The position numbers were made by a program, and so were the translations under genes. The notes below the pieces were generated by a model. The model ran no database searches. It saw nothing but the letters and a program-made list of their open reading frames with translations, and was not told the origin of the DNA. Shown one piece after another: positions 24,401 through 39,400 of a stretch of DNA of 64,000 nt. The number at the start of each line of letters is the position of its first letter. Position 1 is the stretch's first letter. This DNA comes from Apoderus coryli. Lineage: Eukaryota > Arthropoda > Insecta > Coleoptera > Attelabidae. The DNA lies in assembly GCA_911728435.2 (NCBI GenBank), contig OU452201.1:10478001-10542000 (forward strand), read 5' to 3'.

Positions 24401-27400
24401 AAAGAATCTTTATAGTGAGGTACACAGGATTACAAATTAAAATGGTTTACATAATATCATGTACATTTTTGTGTTATTGGACCAGATTGTGCTATTATGT
24501 GGACAAATGATGCATTTATGATAGAAATATTAATCAAAACATCATTATTCATCGAGCTAATGGCACAAATACATTTCAATAAACATGCTTCTCTTTAGAT
24601 CATTAGAGACTACAATTCAAACCATGGTTGTTTTCCTAACGTAAGCCAAAGCAAAGATTACTAAATACTATTCTGTAGTCTTTGGCCAAAGTTTTCACAT
24701 TAAATGAACCCTCCGGTTTCTAAAGACATTTATATTTTTCAAAAAAGTAGTGAAAGGCAATTTTATTAATAATTAAGTGACTGTGTTGATGTACTTATAT
24801 TGCTTAGGTTTTTTTTTTGAAAAATTAATAAATCGGTATACACATACATATTTCAAATCAGAGATAAAAGATTTAGCTGTTTACTGAAATCATATTTTAC
24901 CTACTGATATGTCCATTTTACCAACTCAAGGGACATTGCCAACAAACAATTCGATAAAAATCAAAATGGGTCGTGTTATTTTATTAATTCTTAGTAAGTA
25001 TTTTTGCTCAAGAATAAAATAGAATACTACACGCGACAGTAAAAAGTTTTACCTGCTCGTGGATTTAATCCACTAGCCCCTTCGTTTCTCGTGGATCAAC
25101 GTTTTCCACTTGCAGATAAAGCATAATTTTACCGCCTTATATAAGTATAATAAATAATTATTATATGTATATAAGAATTTTCACAAGAAGATTATCTACT
25201 CATCACAAGTGTTTTAATTTATTCGAATTAAAACAATATACTGTTATGTAAATTCAAATATATTTTGAAAGTTTCCCAACCGAGTTCGTTCGTCAGTTAT
25301 TGATGGGTAAACAAATAATTTAAATGCCATACTTTTAGATTTGCTTAATTAAATTGAAATTTGATGCTAATTTTCAAATAACTGCCCTGTTTTTCTATAA
25401 AACAGTCAAACCGAATTCAAATCGCTTTGTTTTTTTTTCTCAACGTCATATTGGATCTAATTGAATGCTTTTGTATTATACTTGCGCAGTTTTTAATAAT
25501 TGAACAGCGATAATGATACCAGGGAAATAATAAAAAATGTGTGTTTTTTTTTTTAAATAGCAACCATTACGGACGTAGGAAATTTTTAATAACAGTAATA
25601 GTAAACCAGCATTTCCCCAATTCATTCTACATATCTACATTGCCTTTAACGAGCTCCAGCAGGCTATCTACCAGATAATAGGTACAACAGATACCGAATT
25701 TTTTACATTAACACATTTGGCATAGTGGTATGGAGCAGTTATTGGTTTCATATTTGAAATAACTTAACGAACGTTAGTATGTACAGAGCACCCGTGAAAG
25801 TTTTAGAGTACATCAGTTTCTCTATCTGTAAACATTTTATTATTATACGGATTGCTTGTTAGATAAAGTTACCAGACTTTTAGTTATGTTGGAAATTTGG
25901 GTCACACTGCCTGCCGATCACCACTGATGAGTTGTGGATCAACGAAGCGGCCCATCTGGTGAACGCTTGGTAGTGTGAAACAAATTTCCAACATAAATAA
26001 AAGTCTTGTTACTTTATGTAACAAGCAATCCGTAAATAAAAGCTCCCGCCAGGGAATTCGGGCGTATCTAGTATTGGCAATAGGATATGATGGAGTTGTT
26101 ACTTCTTGTCCGGCTATCGTCTGTGAAGTGTGTTTCACCGGGCATATTGCCTGCTCACACTAGATGTCGCCAAAAACATCTTGTTTTATTATTATATTTG
26201 ATATTCACTCAAAATATCTTTGTTTTTCAAATACTTTGTCAAAATAGGTTTCATGTGTAGTGAAAATATCATTGGCCAGATTTCAAATAGACTAATTATT
26301 AGAGTATGCTTAAGAAACCATTGACATTTATATTAAATGAAAACAAAAGAAAATAACTACATATAACAGTCAATGGTGTTTGAGTAATCAATATCATTAC
26401 TTCGACGATGGCCTGATAGAAGTTAATAACTTCATATAATCCGGTTGCCTATACTAGATTGAGCCGGATTCTATATAGTAGCACTTCCAACAATGAAGTA
26501 TTGGTACATTGTGTGACAAGCAATTCATAAATTTTAATATTGCTTCAGATTCAACCCCTAAAGGAGAGTACTCTATCCACGAAAGTTTTGAATGGAAATG
26601 AGTTTTGCATTATACATACAAGGATTTTTTTTTAATTACATTTTCAATAGTTTATTTTCAAATAACAATTCTCTAGAAAATAGGGTTTCTAAGTGATGTT
26701 TTTAACTACGTGTCATTTGCTTTGTACTATCCCATTAGTGATTATTGAGCAGCAGCAGTAAGGAGCTATATGATTTCATAAAGTAGATTTTTTTGGAGTT
26801 TTCGTATCATCACACAAGTTTCTAGTTAATGCCTTCATGCCTAAAGCATCTGAATCTGATGAAGTAACATACGAATGAACCACATTTACGTTGTAATTGC
26901 ATATGGTAAAATTAACAAAATTATAAAAGAAGATGATGATCATTGGCGTTTAGGATTTCATGCAACCATTCGTTAACAAATGGCGAACTTAATACTCATA
27001 TCTGCCGTTATTGGTCCTCTAACAATAAGGTAACGAATTTTGAGTAAAACTCCATGTCTAGATTGGTTAAGAAAGTTTTGTCTCTTAAGGGGCTTCTTTT
27101 GATAATAAAAGTGGCCATAACCTCTAAACGTGTTTAGTTTGATCTTTGTAATTAATTATTTCGAAGGATATTTCTCATTGACATAAGTAATTTTGATATT
27201 TAAATAAATTAACGCAATTAACATAACATAATGCATATATAGAAAATGTCTATAGATCGTCAATATTATTTATTTACGTCATACCTATTCCGTAATGTTT
27301 ATTAAATATAGTTTGTTGTTTATAATTTACATAATATGACCTTATTATCTATTAAAAAAATTATATACGAGCTGCAGTTCTCAAACTATGTTAATCAATT

Positions 27401-30400
27401 AATTACTTGTTTATTATTTTCTTTTAATTTCAATATCAAGACTATATAGGGTTAAAAACTTAATTTAAAAATAATGTTCAAATCGTCGCGTCGTAAGTTT
27501 CGAAAATTTATCAACATCATCAGAACATGACTAGGAATCAGTTAAACTTGTATAATTTGTTAACAGGTAGCTAGTTGTTTTATACAAGAAATTGTCAATA
27601 TATAACATTCACTAATGAAAGTAGAATTAACATAAAAATACAATACAATAATTTACCTCTCTCTGCTGTACATAATACGAGCATACAAGCGGTCTTATTC
27701 GATGGCATATTAAACTAGAAAAATGGCATTTAAATTCTTTTTATTATGTTTGCCATTGAAAACTCACTATCGATCTAAATAAAATTTGTTAAAATTGCCA
27801 AAAACTAGAAGGAATAGTATCTAAATGATATCCTAGGTATCAATCTTTTAATTGAATGTTGTGGCTATTTCGCCCTCTATCCCACTATTTCCTCATAAAA
27901 CTTTAAAAATAGTAATTTGAAGTCCTGGAAATGGCATATGTTATCTGATGTAGCAATACAAGCAGATAGGACGCATTAATTATTAAATAACTCGCCCTTG
28001 CACAGTTAAAATAAAAGATATCCGATGGACCTTGTTGGAACTGGAACATTGTCTCGCTAATTTGTATTTAGAAAGGGCAGAATAAAAATATTTTTATTAA
28101 TAATGAGTGATATAGTCAAAGATGATATACTTACCCAAAATAGCTAGTGGAAATTAATTCAATTCAGAACAATTTTTAGCTTATTATTATGTTCTTATGT
28201 TTTTTATCTTTTTAACAAATATTTGTATCAAAATTTCCATACTATACACAATGAACGATCTTTCAGCGTACAACTGCCAAGCTCCTAATGCATTGCCATC
28301 AGCGAGTCCATAAATGAAGTGCATGTCAGTCATCTCTGCATTTGTATAGTTATTCATGTTAAGGCACTTCAACAAATTTGACAGATTCAAAATGATTGGC
28401 ACAGTCAAATAACATCAACGTTACAGATTTTTAGTCAAATTATTCGCAAATATTCTTGGTATGTTGAAAAATGTTCTAAATTTGTATCTCTTAAACGAAG
28501 CAACGTATGAAAAAATACAAGTAAAAAAATGTGTAGGAGCCTACATTTTTTTGTCAATAATTTTTTATATTTTAATAAGTTGCCCCGCTAACGTCACTGG
28601 ACTTAATAATTTTGATCTAGTTCGGGCCATATAAGCTCCCTATTTCGAACAAGAATGCTGCCAAATTGCAAATAAATCGGTAAGGAGATATTTGACTTAA
28701 TTAAAAAAAACCGTTATTTGCAAATTTTGAAAAACCCTGTATATGCGGTATTTTCTTTGAAAAGCTACAGTGTCTCGAAGGTACGATAAAAATCATGGGT
28801 CAAAGGAATGTAATTGAAATTTGAATCTATGAATTTAATAGAACATATTATATAGATACATTTTCGTTCACAATACCAAAGAATATGTACATTAATCTTT
28901 GCCAATACTAATCGAGAGGTTGGTTTTAATTTAATAAGAAACTTTCTGTCCTTGCCAATTCAGTTTTTTGATAACCAACCCAGACAAATAACAGTTTTAA
29001 AGGGTCTTCACTAGTCATACTCTGATTTAATAGCCGATGCTTCATTGGTCAAATTAACTTTTGAAACAAGTTTTGTAACATTGTGTGCGAGTAACGACTA
29101 TAAGTATGGTGAGTTGTTAGGTCATCGTCGGATATAACCCAGATACCAAAAGCCACATTTTCTTACATTTCTTGTAGCGGTCGAGTCGAAATAACGCGGA
29201 TATAAGAAGTTCGCTGACCGAAAGCGTGAGGCATGCTCACATACAAGAAGTAAATCGCGTTTTATATATTCGTGAATCGTGTAGAGCGTCTTTTGTTGAC
29301 ACTCCTCTATATTAGGCGCGAAAAGTCATGCAGGAAATTAGATACAAGAAACTATTTAGTACCTATTTGAAAAGTAAGTATGAAAGATATGATAAATTAC
29401 ATGGACAGTCTCTACCTGGAGGTACTATAGACAACAAAATAAGATTGTTACTAGACTGATGATAATTTTTTTAAAATTTTATTGTAGACCTATATTTTAT
29501 AAATTATTCCATATTTCGAATAAGATTAGGATTTTTTTTCTATTTTGACCGCTTTTCCACTATTTACGAACGCCTTTGTAAGCAAGATGTTTATGATACA
29601 TTTCATAGGTTATATTCTATCAAAGCTATAAATAACTAATCAATATTACTGCTATGTTTAGGAAATATGTTTTGTTTTAACCTCTTTTTGCACTTTTTTC
29701 GAAGGCCTTTTTTATGTTAAATGTTCTAGGTTATATTCTATTAAATCAATAAAAAATTATTCCATATTTCGAATATGTTTAAGAACTATAAGTTTTTGAA
29801 CCCTTTTTCAAACCTCTTGCCTACGCTCAGTGTTTTACAAAAGTTAATCAGACTCTTTTTCTACTATTTATGAACGCTTATGTAAACATGTTTTTTAATG
29901 CTGCATTTTATATCAAAACTATATATAATTAGCCAATTTTTCGGATAAGTTTTAGAAGTATGAATTTGTTAAAATTTTAAGCTTCTTGCCTACTCTCAAT
30001 GTTTCCTAAAAGTTAATCAGAACCTAGTCCTATCCTGTAGTTATTTTGTACCAAATTTGGTTAAAATATGATAAGTGGTTTTTGAGTTATCGTGGATTGG
30101 ATTGCTTTTTTGGGTTCGGTTTAATACGATTGACCATTTAATCATACAGTTATTGTAGTAGAATTTGTTACGACCGTAGCAAAAGTTAATGTACCATTAC
30201 TGTATTAGTAAATGGGATGGTTTGGTTTGCACAGAGAGACAGACACACAGACAGACATTTTTTTAAAACTACTTATTTACGTACATAATGACCGTATTTT
30301 CGGTGAAATGAAAAAAAGATTTCATGAAACTAATAGCCTCCATATACAGGGTATCCTACGGTGGCAACCCATTAGATTATTTCAGAAACTACTTCGAATT

Positions 30401-33400
30401 GAATTTTGAAAATTTCAGTGTCTAAATTGTCAAATATGCTCTACTCAAATTATAATAGCAACGGCATAGCACTTCCGGTTATACCGGAAGTTGATGGCAA
30501 CTTTGTTATTTTAAACGGAACACCCTATATATTATTACATTTTTGGACTTTAAATAAGATTTCAGACATATTTCATGTATCATGCCCTATACCTAACGTC
30601 AGTCGTTTTTGACTTCTATCAAGATTTATGTCAAAATTGACAATTTAGGGCTCCATAAGAATTCCGTTTTTCCTTGTAAATCAGTATTTAATAATTATTT
30701 TGCAGGTATTTTCTTATCGGGTGGGATCTTCTTTTTCGAATTGACAAGACATTTTCTGATTAGTTTATACAGGGTGGTCAAAAAATTATATTGAAAACGG
30801 TTCAAGAAAAATAGTTGAAAGTCAATTTTTTCAAATAGAATGGGTCTATTATTATTATTTTATCTTCCGTAGCATTAAAAAATAATGCAATTTTGTAATA
30901 GGTTATCATTTTCTAAAATGCATAGTTTTCGAGATATCGTCAGTTTAAATGGGGGTCATATCGAACAATTAAATTATTTTTGTTATCGTTAGTTGATTGA
31001 TTTTTTAGTTGAAAATTAGTTTAATCTTCTGTTCATTTCTGCTGTATTATTTTAAATTTTAGTCTTAGTTCGTTGTAATACTTGATTTGTATACCTCCCA
31101 ACCTGCTCTAAATGATTTCTCAAAATTCTTCCTAATTTCTCTAGTCATCGTTAGCAAATGGGGGTTTCTCTCGTTTAATACTTTACAGGTGATATTAATC
31201 ACTTTATTTTATTCTCCATGAATTAATAATAAATTTATAATATCAATAAGTATTTTTCATTTTTATTAATTTGACGTTTAGTTTGACGTTAAAATGACCA
31301 TAATATCATGGCTAACTAAATTAATTATCTAGCTTCCAGAGAGACAACGGTAGGCGCTGCAGAACAATTTAAAATGACGATATTTCGAAAACTGTGCATT
31401 TTAGAAAGTGATAACCTATTACAAAATTGCATTATTTTTTAATGCTAAGGAAGATAAAATAATAATAATATACCCATTCCATTTGAAAAAATTGACTTTC
31501 AACTGTTTTTCTTGAACCGTTTTCAATATAATTTTTGTCCACCCTGTATAAACTAATCAGAAAATGTCTTGTCAATTCGAAAAAGAAGATTCCACCTGAT
31601 AAGAAAATACCTGCAAAATAATTATTAAATACTGATTTACAAGGAAAAACGGAATTCTTATGGAGCCCTAAACTCAATTTTGACATAAATCTTGATATAA
31701 GTCAAAAATGACTGACGTTAGGTATAGGACATGATACATGAAATATGTCTGAAATCTTATTTAGAATCCAAAAATGTAATAATATATAGGGTGTTTTATT
31801 TAAAATAACAAAGTTGCCATCAACTTCCGGTATATCCGGAAGTGCTATGCCGTTGCTATTATATTATTTGAGTAGAGCATATTTGACAATATAGACACTG
31901 AAATTTTCAAAATTCAAATCGAAGTAGTTTCTGAAATAATCTAATGGGTTAACACCGTAGGACACCCTGTATATATTACCTACAGACATGGAGAGCTAAA
32001 AAAATAATAATAAAAGCTTTATACTCATAATTTAACAAGATTTTAAAGCGTCATGAATGAGTAGAAAAATGTTCTTTTTTTGTGAAAAATCAAAATCCAT
32101 ATTGTAAGGCTTGAAATTAGCAATTATTTTGTCGTAATAATACTTGTGTGCCATTTCAAAAATGTATATAAACATAAAAAATCAGAGAATAATAAAAATT
32201 ATTGCCTTGTTATCCAATGTATCAGAATAAATTGGTAGTTTAGTCGCTAATATGCATCTTAGTAGAGCTACTCTTCCTCTCAAAATGGTTCTCGTAACAA
32301 TTTTATTGGATTGTAAAACTTCGAAATAAGTGACATATAAGTTTTGAGAATATCCTATAGAACAAATCGCATTAGAAGGATCTGTACCTATATGAAATGT
32401 TGTGTATACTACTCTTCAGATTTGACAGTTCTTACTTGTTTATCTAAGGAGGAGAAATGTGCTCGAAAATTCTGGTACTTTAGAGATAGTCTTATACAAA
32501 TTCGACATAATATGTTATCACACTAAATACCATTTAAAAATCACAAGTTAATTAAATGTTTAATTACAGCATGCATAATCATTCTGTTTACTGTTTATCA
32601 CCTAAATATGTTGTCTGTTATTAAAAACTAACTAAATTATTATACAACGTAGATAATTATAATTAATAATCTAGAAACTTTGGACAATAATATTTGAGAA
32701 AACCCATATATAACACCTTGTATAGAATTCACTAATTTCCACAGTTGAGTAAATTTAATTGAATATATCATTCATTATTCATTGTTTAACGTACCTATTC
32801 TACTTGTTTCAGCTGTGGATTTGGATTTGTGCTCCAGCAATGTTCAGGATGCATTTGTCATCGCTGTGGAGCAGCAGGCCAGGGAGCGGCTGGAGAGATT
32901 GTCGGCTCTCAAGAGGATCACGCCCGTCGACATGACCAAACTTTCCCAACAGGTTAGATTTAATATCGTTAATAGTAGGGTTCTCCTGACAGAATATCTA
33001 TTTGATGTTACTAGAGTTTTTCACTTTCATTGAATATTTGGACGGAAAATAATTAACACTATATATATCAAAATCGTTTGATCACTGTAGGCGTAATAAA
33101 TTATATTTACCTTGGAGGGAACAGTGATTAAGCTGATGTGTTTGAAGCAGTACCTACGTGTTGTTGTTTAGCGGGAGTAATACTCCCAGTCGGGACCTTT
33201 CATGGATTACCTATAACGTGAATTTGTAAAAAATTTTCGGAAAAAAATTTGCTAGCGCTATATACAGTTAAAAACATCTTTTTCTTTAATGAATTTTAAA
33301 CCACTTGAACTCTTTTTATCAGGTTTGGCATGATGTTAACACTCACTAAGTAGGATTATTTTATATATAGAAATTCAAGAAAAAAATAACCAATTTTTAA

Positions 33401-36400
33401 ATCATATTATAGTATGCCACTGGCTAAAAGTTACATTTTGAAAATTGTTGAATTTCCTGTACTTTTTTTTTGTTATCATCGCAGAAGCACAGTGTTACAA
33501 AATTATTTTTTAAAGGGTGAATCTGCTCCCTTATACTCTGACTTTAAAAATTTCCTTTCAACCACTTATTTGTCATCTAGAATAAAAAATACTGACAAAA
33601 GCTGAAAGTGTTACAAAATTATTTGCGCAGGTTATTAGCAATTTTGTATTTAGGGGGTGCATCTACCCTCTTATACTCTGAAATTTAAAATTCCCTTTTA
33701 AAAACCTATTTGTCGTCAAGAACTAAAAATATTGGCAGAAGCTCAAAGTTATTTGTGCATTTTATGAATAATTATTAAGTTGTTTAAAGGGTGAATATAC
33801 CCCCTATAGTCTGAATTTTGAAAAACACTGGCAAAGGCAGTTTATGACTAATTTTGTTTTTTAGGAAGTGAGTCTATTCTCTTATACTCTGAATTTTGAA
33901 ATTTCCTTTTTACCACTTATTTGTTATCTAGAACAAAACACACTGAGAAAGGCTTAAAGTGTTCATTTTGTGGTCGATTTTGTAATATGGGGGTTAAAAG
34001 CCGTCTGGTTTTTATGACGGGATGTCCTATTTGCAAATAACAATAAAAATAAAAGATTTATATTGCTAAGGCCACTACTTATCTGCTCTACTGTAAAAAC
34101 ATGAATCTCAAATCTGATGCTAAGTTAATTCAGCTACATTTTTAAATACCACCGTATATGTTAAAAATTATCAAAGTTGACATTTTTTGTCAAAAAACAT
34201 TCAAGCAGTGTTGGCTTTATTGTTTACGGAAAATGTAAAATGTTAATAAATAAAATATTGTAAAAATATCTCTGACGTCTTCTTTCAATATTTTACGTTT
34301 TACTTTAAGACATCAGTGTGGTTACTGAGGGTGTTTTGGACATTTGGGTCACACTGCCTGCCGATCACCACTGATGACTCGTGGATCAACGAAAGGGTGA
34401 AAGCATGGTAGTGTGAAACAAATTTCCAACAAATCTTAAAGTCTGGTTACATAATGTAACAAGCAATTCATTTATATTTTTATCTTTTTAATAGCATCAA
34501 TGCGGGAAACTTTACACACATGTTGTGAAAATGTAGTGAAAGTCTTTTTTGCTGAAAAACAGTGACATCTACAAAATAAGGATTATTCATTTGTCTGGAA
34601 AAAAATAATTTAACACCATATTTAATAGAGCTGGATTACTTTTTTTTAAATAATAAATGGAAAAAGGTTTGTCTTAGTATGAATATGGCTCTTACATACT
34701 CATAACAAACCCATAATATTCAACGTTTCATTCTAAATTTAATCTAAAAAATATATATAATGTTCGCGGGACTCCATTGATGCAATACATCTTTAATATT
34801 CATTTGGAACATAATGTAGTGGTTTCACATTTGTTAAGACAAAATTAACGGAAAAGAGTTGATGTACAATTAATTTCACAGCATAAAACATTGACAAAAT
34901 TTCTGGATTCATGCAAAATAAATTGAAAAAATGTGAAACATTTCTAGTTTTCTTTATCAATTTGTAAATATAACCTTTCTCCCGCAAATACGCCACTGTT
35001 TAGTATAATCTAAATAAAATCTAAATAGTTAAAAACCGAATAGAGCGTAAATTGGTATATTATATCCCACGACAATTAAGTTTATGATATTATGCTATAA
35101 TTAAAGAGTACCACTCAAATACTCCTAACGATGTTGGTTGATTTACTCCGGCTGTTAAAAAAACTATATAGGTAATATATCCTAATCATCGCTTAAAATT
35201 CAGACTTTTAAATATACAGCATGTCAATCCATGAAATGGAATGGAAACCTAAACTTCATGCGTTGCAGTGGCGTATAGAAACTGTTATTTGAGGGGCATA
35301 TAGTTCTTATTAGACAAGAATATGAGTTTGTAATCTTTCTATAGCAGAGAATGAAAATACATCTCAGATAAAATATAAAACAGAAAATGTATACAATATA
35401 TTAATAAAAGATAGATTAGATGACAACATTATAAAATGAATTCAAGTTTTCTATTGCTATATGAAAATCTGTCAAATATCATTGATTTTTGTGGATGTTA
35501 ATGCAATAGGGCTAGGCCAGTTAAACGCTCTTCACCCATACGATTCCCCATTTTCTAATTCCCGTTTCCATTTAGCAAACCAATAAATTCATTTTCAATT
35601 TCCATAATGAAGGTTTTAATATTTCTTTATATAATGAGGCTAAATATCTAACACTAAAACTCTTAAATTGAATATATCTAAATCATTTTTCGGTAAATTC
35701 CAGTAGATGTAGTTTTTCAAGGCTGCATTATCTACTAAAACGCAATTTCGTTTTATAATCCCGACACGTATTTTAACCTCAATTTTATTTCACGTCTGAG
35801 CTTCTATTGTACTTGAAAGACTTGCCTCAAAAGCTGGTACTGCCGGTATAGTTATTACCTTATCTGTCGGAGAATGTTGATGTATGTTTTCAAGATTATT
35901 GTTAAGTACCTACTCATATTTTGTACAGTTCTGGAAGTCCACTTATAACATTTTAACTAATGTTAAGGGCAACTGTTTAAAATCAAAAAGGTTTCGACAA
36001 GGTACATAGATTGATGTTTTAAATGTTCTGAGTATATATTTCTCTATTTAAATATACAAAACAGATAAATAAGAAATAAATGAAAAGGGCTTAAGTGTAC
36101 AAAATGTGTAACAAAAATGTATCCGACTGATTACGCTATCTCGTTCATTGCGTTTAAAAAATGGCTTTGTGAGCGCTCTAAACATCAAACTGATGTGGCA
36201 TCTATCGTACTGTCTTGATTTAGTCCCCAATGATTCCTTTATTCCTGCATATCAAAAATAAATCACGTGGATAGGATTTTTCGACGCTTGAACTAACTTT
36301 ACTGTCCATGCTGGTTAAATATTCAAATCGAAACATATCTCCTAATAATTTATTTGATTTCTAAAATGGTCACAATTGGACTATATAAATATCAGACAGA

Positions 36401-39400
36401 TTAAGAAATCGCAATCTTAAATAATGCATAGAAATACTGATTTTATGAAAGCCGTGAAATCAAGAAACTGGCAGATGTTGGAAATGATGCCTTTGATTCG
36501 TGAAGTTAGGGCTTGTGGAAAATTCTGAATGTTTTGTGCTTCCTATCCAGCTATAGCTAGATTTACGATATTTGATGACATAACTGGTTCGCCTCGAATT
36601 TTAATTCATTAAAATAATCCACTTCTGAAGCTTGGGTTATTCACTGAAATATAAATAGGCTTGGGCAGCTATCTCACACATTTTGAACGTACCCCACATG
36701 ACACATGACATAAAGATCAGGATTTCCTATACTTAATAAAGAGTTACAGAACACACTATTGTGTTGTTTTAGCTGAATCAACAAAGTACAGCCAGCGAAG
36801 AACTAAATGGTTTTATAAACAATTCACCTATTTACGTGACATCTTTGACTGCCACCGAAAATTTAAACAACAATTCCACAGGTTAGTCTCATAATAAAAC
36901 TAAGAATCATATTATGAATCTGTTAAGAAGAAAAATAATTTCTTATTTTTAATTAACTATATGATTCCTAGGAAACAAATCGGGCGGCGGCGTTTTGTCC
37001 AGTACAACTTCAGTAGTAGCTATTAGCAAAAACGTTACACCAACTCCTAAACCACTACTGCCTAATGGTCACAATTCCAGTGACTTGTACGTAAACAAAA
37101 ACTCCTTGGATAGTGCAAAAATTAAAGAAATTCCGAACCAAATACCAAACGATATACGCGTGATTGCTTCAGTTGCACAAGACACCTCGAATAGGTAAGA
37201 AGTAAGCCTAAATAAACTCAGTAACGAATGATATTACTGGATTTCTGACAGATTTTCGAGGATATTTTTGGTTTATAAATAAATATATTTTTTACTAAAT
37301 TGTTTTTTATATGCCTATATTTATTGCAAGGCTTTTTGAATAATTGTATAACAGAAGTTGCTAAAATTGTGATACTCAGTTTTGTGCAGACTGTTTCTTG
37401 AAAATCTTGTGGAAATTCATTGAAAAATAAAGCAACTACGTCGAATTTATGATTTCTTTGGGGTGTCATAGTCAAATCTATAATTCTGTCAAGGAATTAG
37501 CTTGTTAATATCGTCATTTTTCTAGGAAAGATAGCCCCACCCAAACCCTAGACGTTAGGAAATTGGGCGATAGAAGGGCTTCATCTCCTTTCCAAAACGG
37601 AAGAACCGAGCTACTTATTGGAACCGAAGACAATAAACTTAAAACCACAGTCATCGTAGAAAGCAATAATAATAAATTGGCAGTTGATCCGGAGCAGAGG
37701 TGAGTAGTTTTTGATATTATTTTCCAAGGGTCATTGGCTGTAAAATTTATTACTAAAGTATCTTTTATATTAAGCGAAAAAAACCCTATAAAATCACTAT
37801 CTGTGCTAGAACAAATAATTTAAAATTGAAATAACTGTAAGAATTGATTATTTTCTTAATTATTATTATTAAGATTTTTTACTACATGACGTTATTATAG
37901 ACCATAATTGCTGTCGGTTTTTACGGTGTGGCGACTAATTAAAGTGCTGCTTCAGATAGACTGTAATTTATTTATTGTAGTCGTCTACAATGCAAGGGTA
38001 GTTGTGATATAATTATATAGATTTTAATGCCCAAAGATTCGTAGTAGCATTTTCGATAGTTTGACTTCAAGTTTTAGTTGTTTGTTTTTTTGGAATGCAT
38101 TTAATAAAATCTTATTACCTCCTCCAGAGAATTGCGCCAAGATGTGCAAATAGCTCTCGCACAACTTGTTCATTGAGATATTTTTGACGTACAAAACATT
38201 ACCACTAATGATTTTATTAAAGATATAATTACTGAGTCTAATACAAACGATTAAAAATGAGCACTGGTTATCGCTTAGATATAGGAAATTGAATATACGT
38301 TAATGTTAGATTGTCCATACTCAAAGAGGTTGATGTAAGTAACAATCTGGGCATCATCCGATCATCATATAGAAAAGCACTACAAAGAACAAACAAAAAT
38401 TGCTCACAACTTTGAAAATAATGATATACCTACAATGGCCCGGAATCGAATTTCAGTCTTTACTATACTGCAATGCATATGTTTATATTGTGGTGACATA
38501 TTTAACACGCATGTGTTTATTATATCCAGACAAAGCTTACAGCGGCGCAGCAGTGAAAGCGAGATATTTTTTGGCAAACTTCGCAATGTAAAGGTCTACT
38601 AACTGGTTTACCAAACAGCACATGGGACTATAAGGTAGCAGCGTACTAGCTAAAATGCTCACGATGTTGAGTTGGAAGGCGATAAACAAAGCTTTGAGAA
38701 TGCGAGGTGTCAGTACCCCCTTACTTTCTGAATACGTGCCATTGCTGGATTGTCTGGAATAAACAGCGTGCGTTTAGGCATTCTTTATTTTGTTGCAACG
38801 ATATGGATGCCTGACAGTGTATTAAGCTCACTAGAAAATCTCACGGTTATATTTCGTAAAAAAGTTGGAAAGAAAAATTTTTATTCCATTCTAAGTTATG
38901 AGCAGAAATGCGAAATACAATTTTTGATTGACTAGAAGATTGAGAGCAGTTGTTGAAAACTTAAAAAAAAAATGAAATCGTAAAATAGAGTTTAGAAGGA
39001 AACCGGTTCGAAAACTAGGTAAATAAGTCGAGCGTTAATTTTGCTGTTCAGTGCATATTTCGAAACGAACAAAGCTTGTGAATATTGTTATGATTTTCTT
39101 TATTTCCAGAACTTTTGAAGTAAAACACAAAGATTTAACTTCTGCAACATAATTTCATGGTTGGTGGATAAATTCCATTGCAACTTTAAGAAATCCTTGA
39201 ATAAGTTAGTAGTTGTTATTTATGTAAAACTAAATAGCTTGATATACCTAACTGGAAATATTTATTATTTTTCCACAATTGCAATTGTAAATAATGAAAT
39301 AATAGTTGGTTAAACAATTAGGTACATCATGAATTCGCTTTAATGAGATTTCTCATCATTATTATGTGCGTAGCAATGAACCTGTTGTCCTTTCTTTGGC

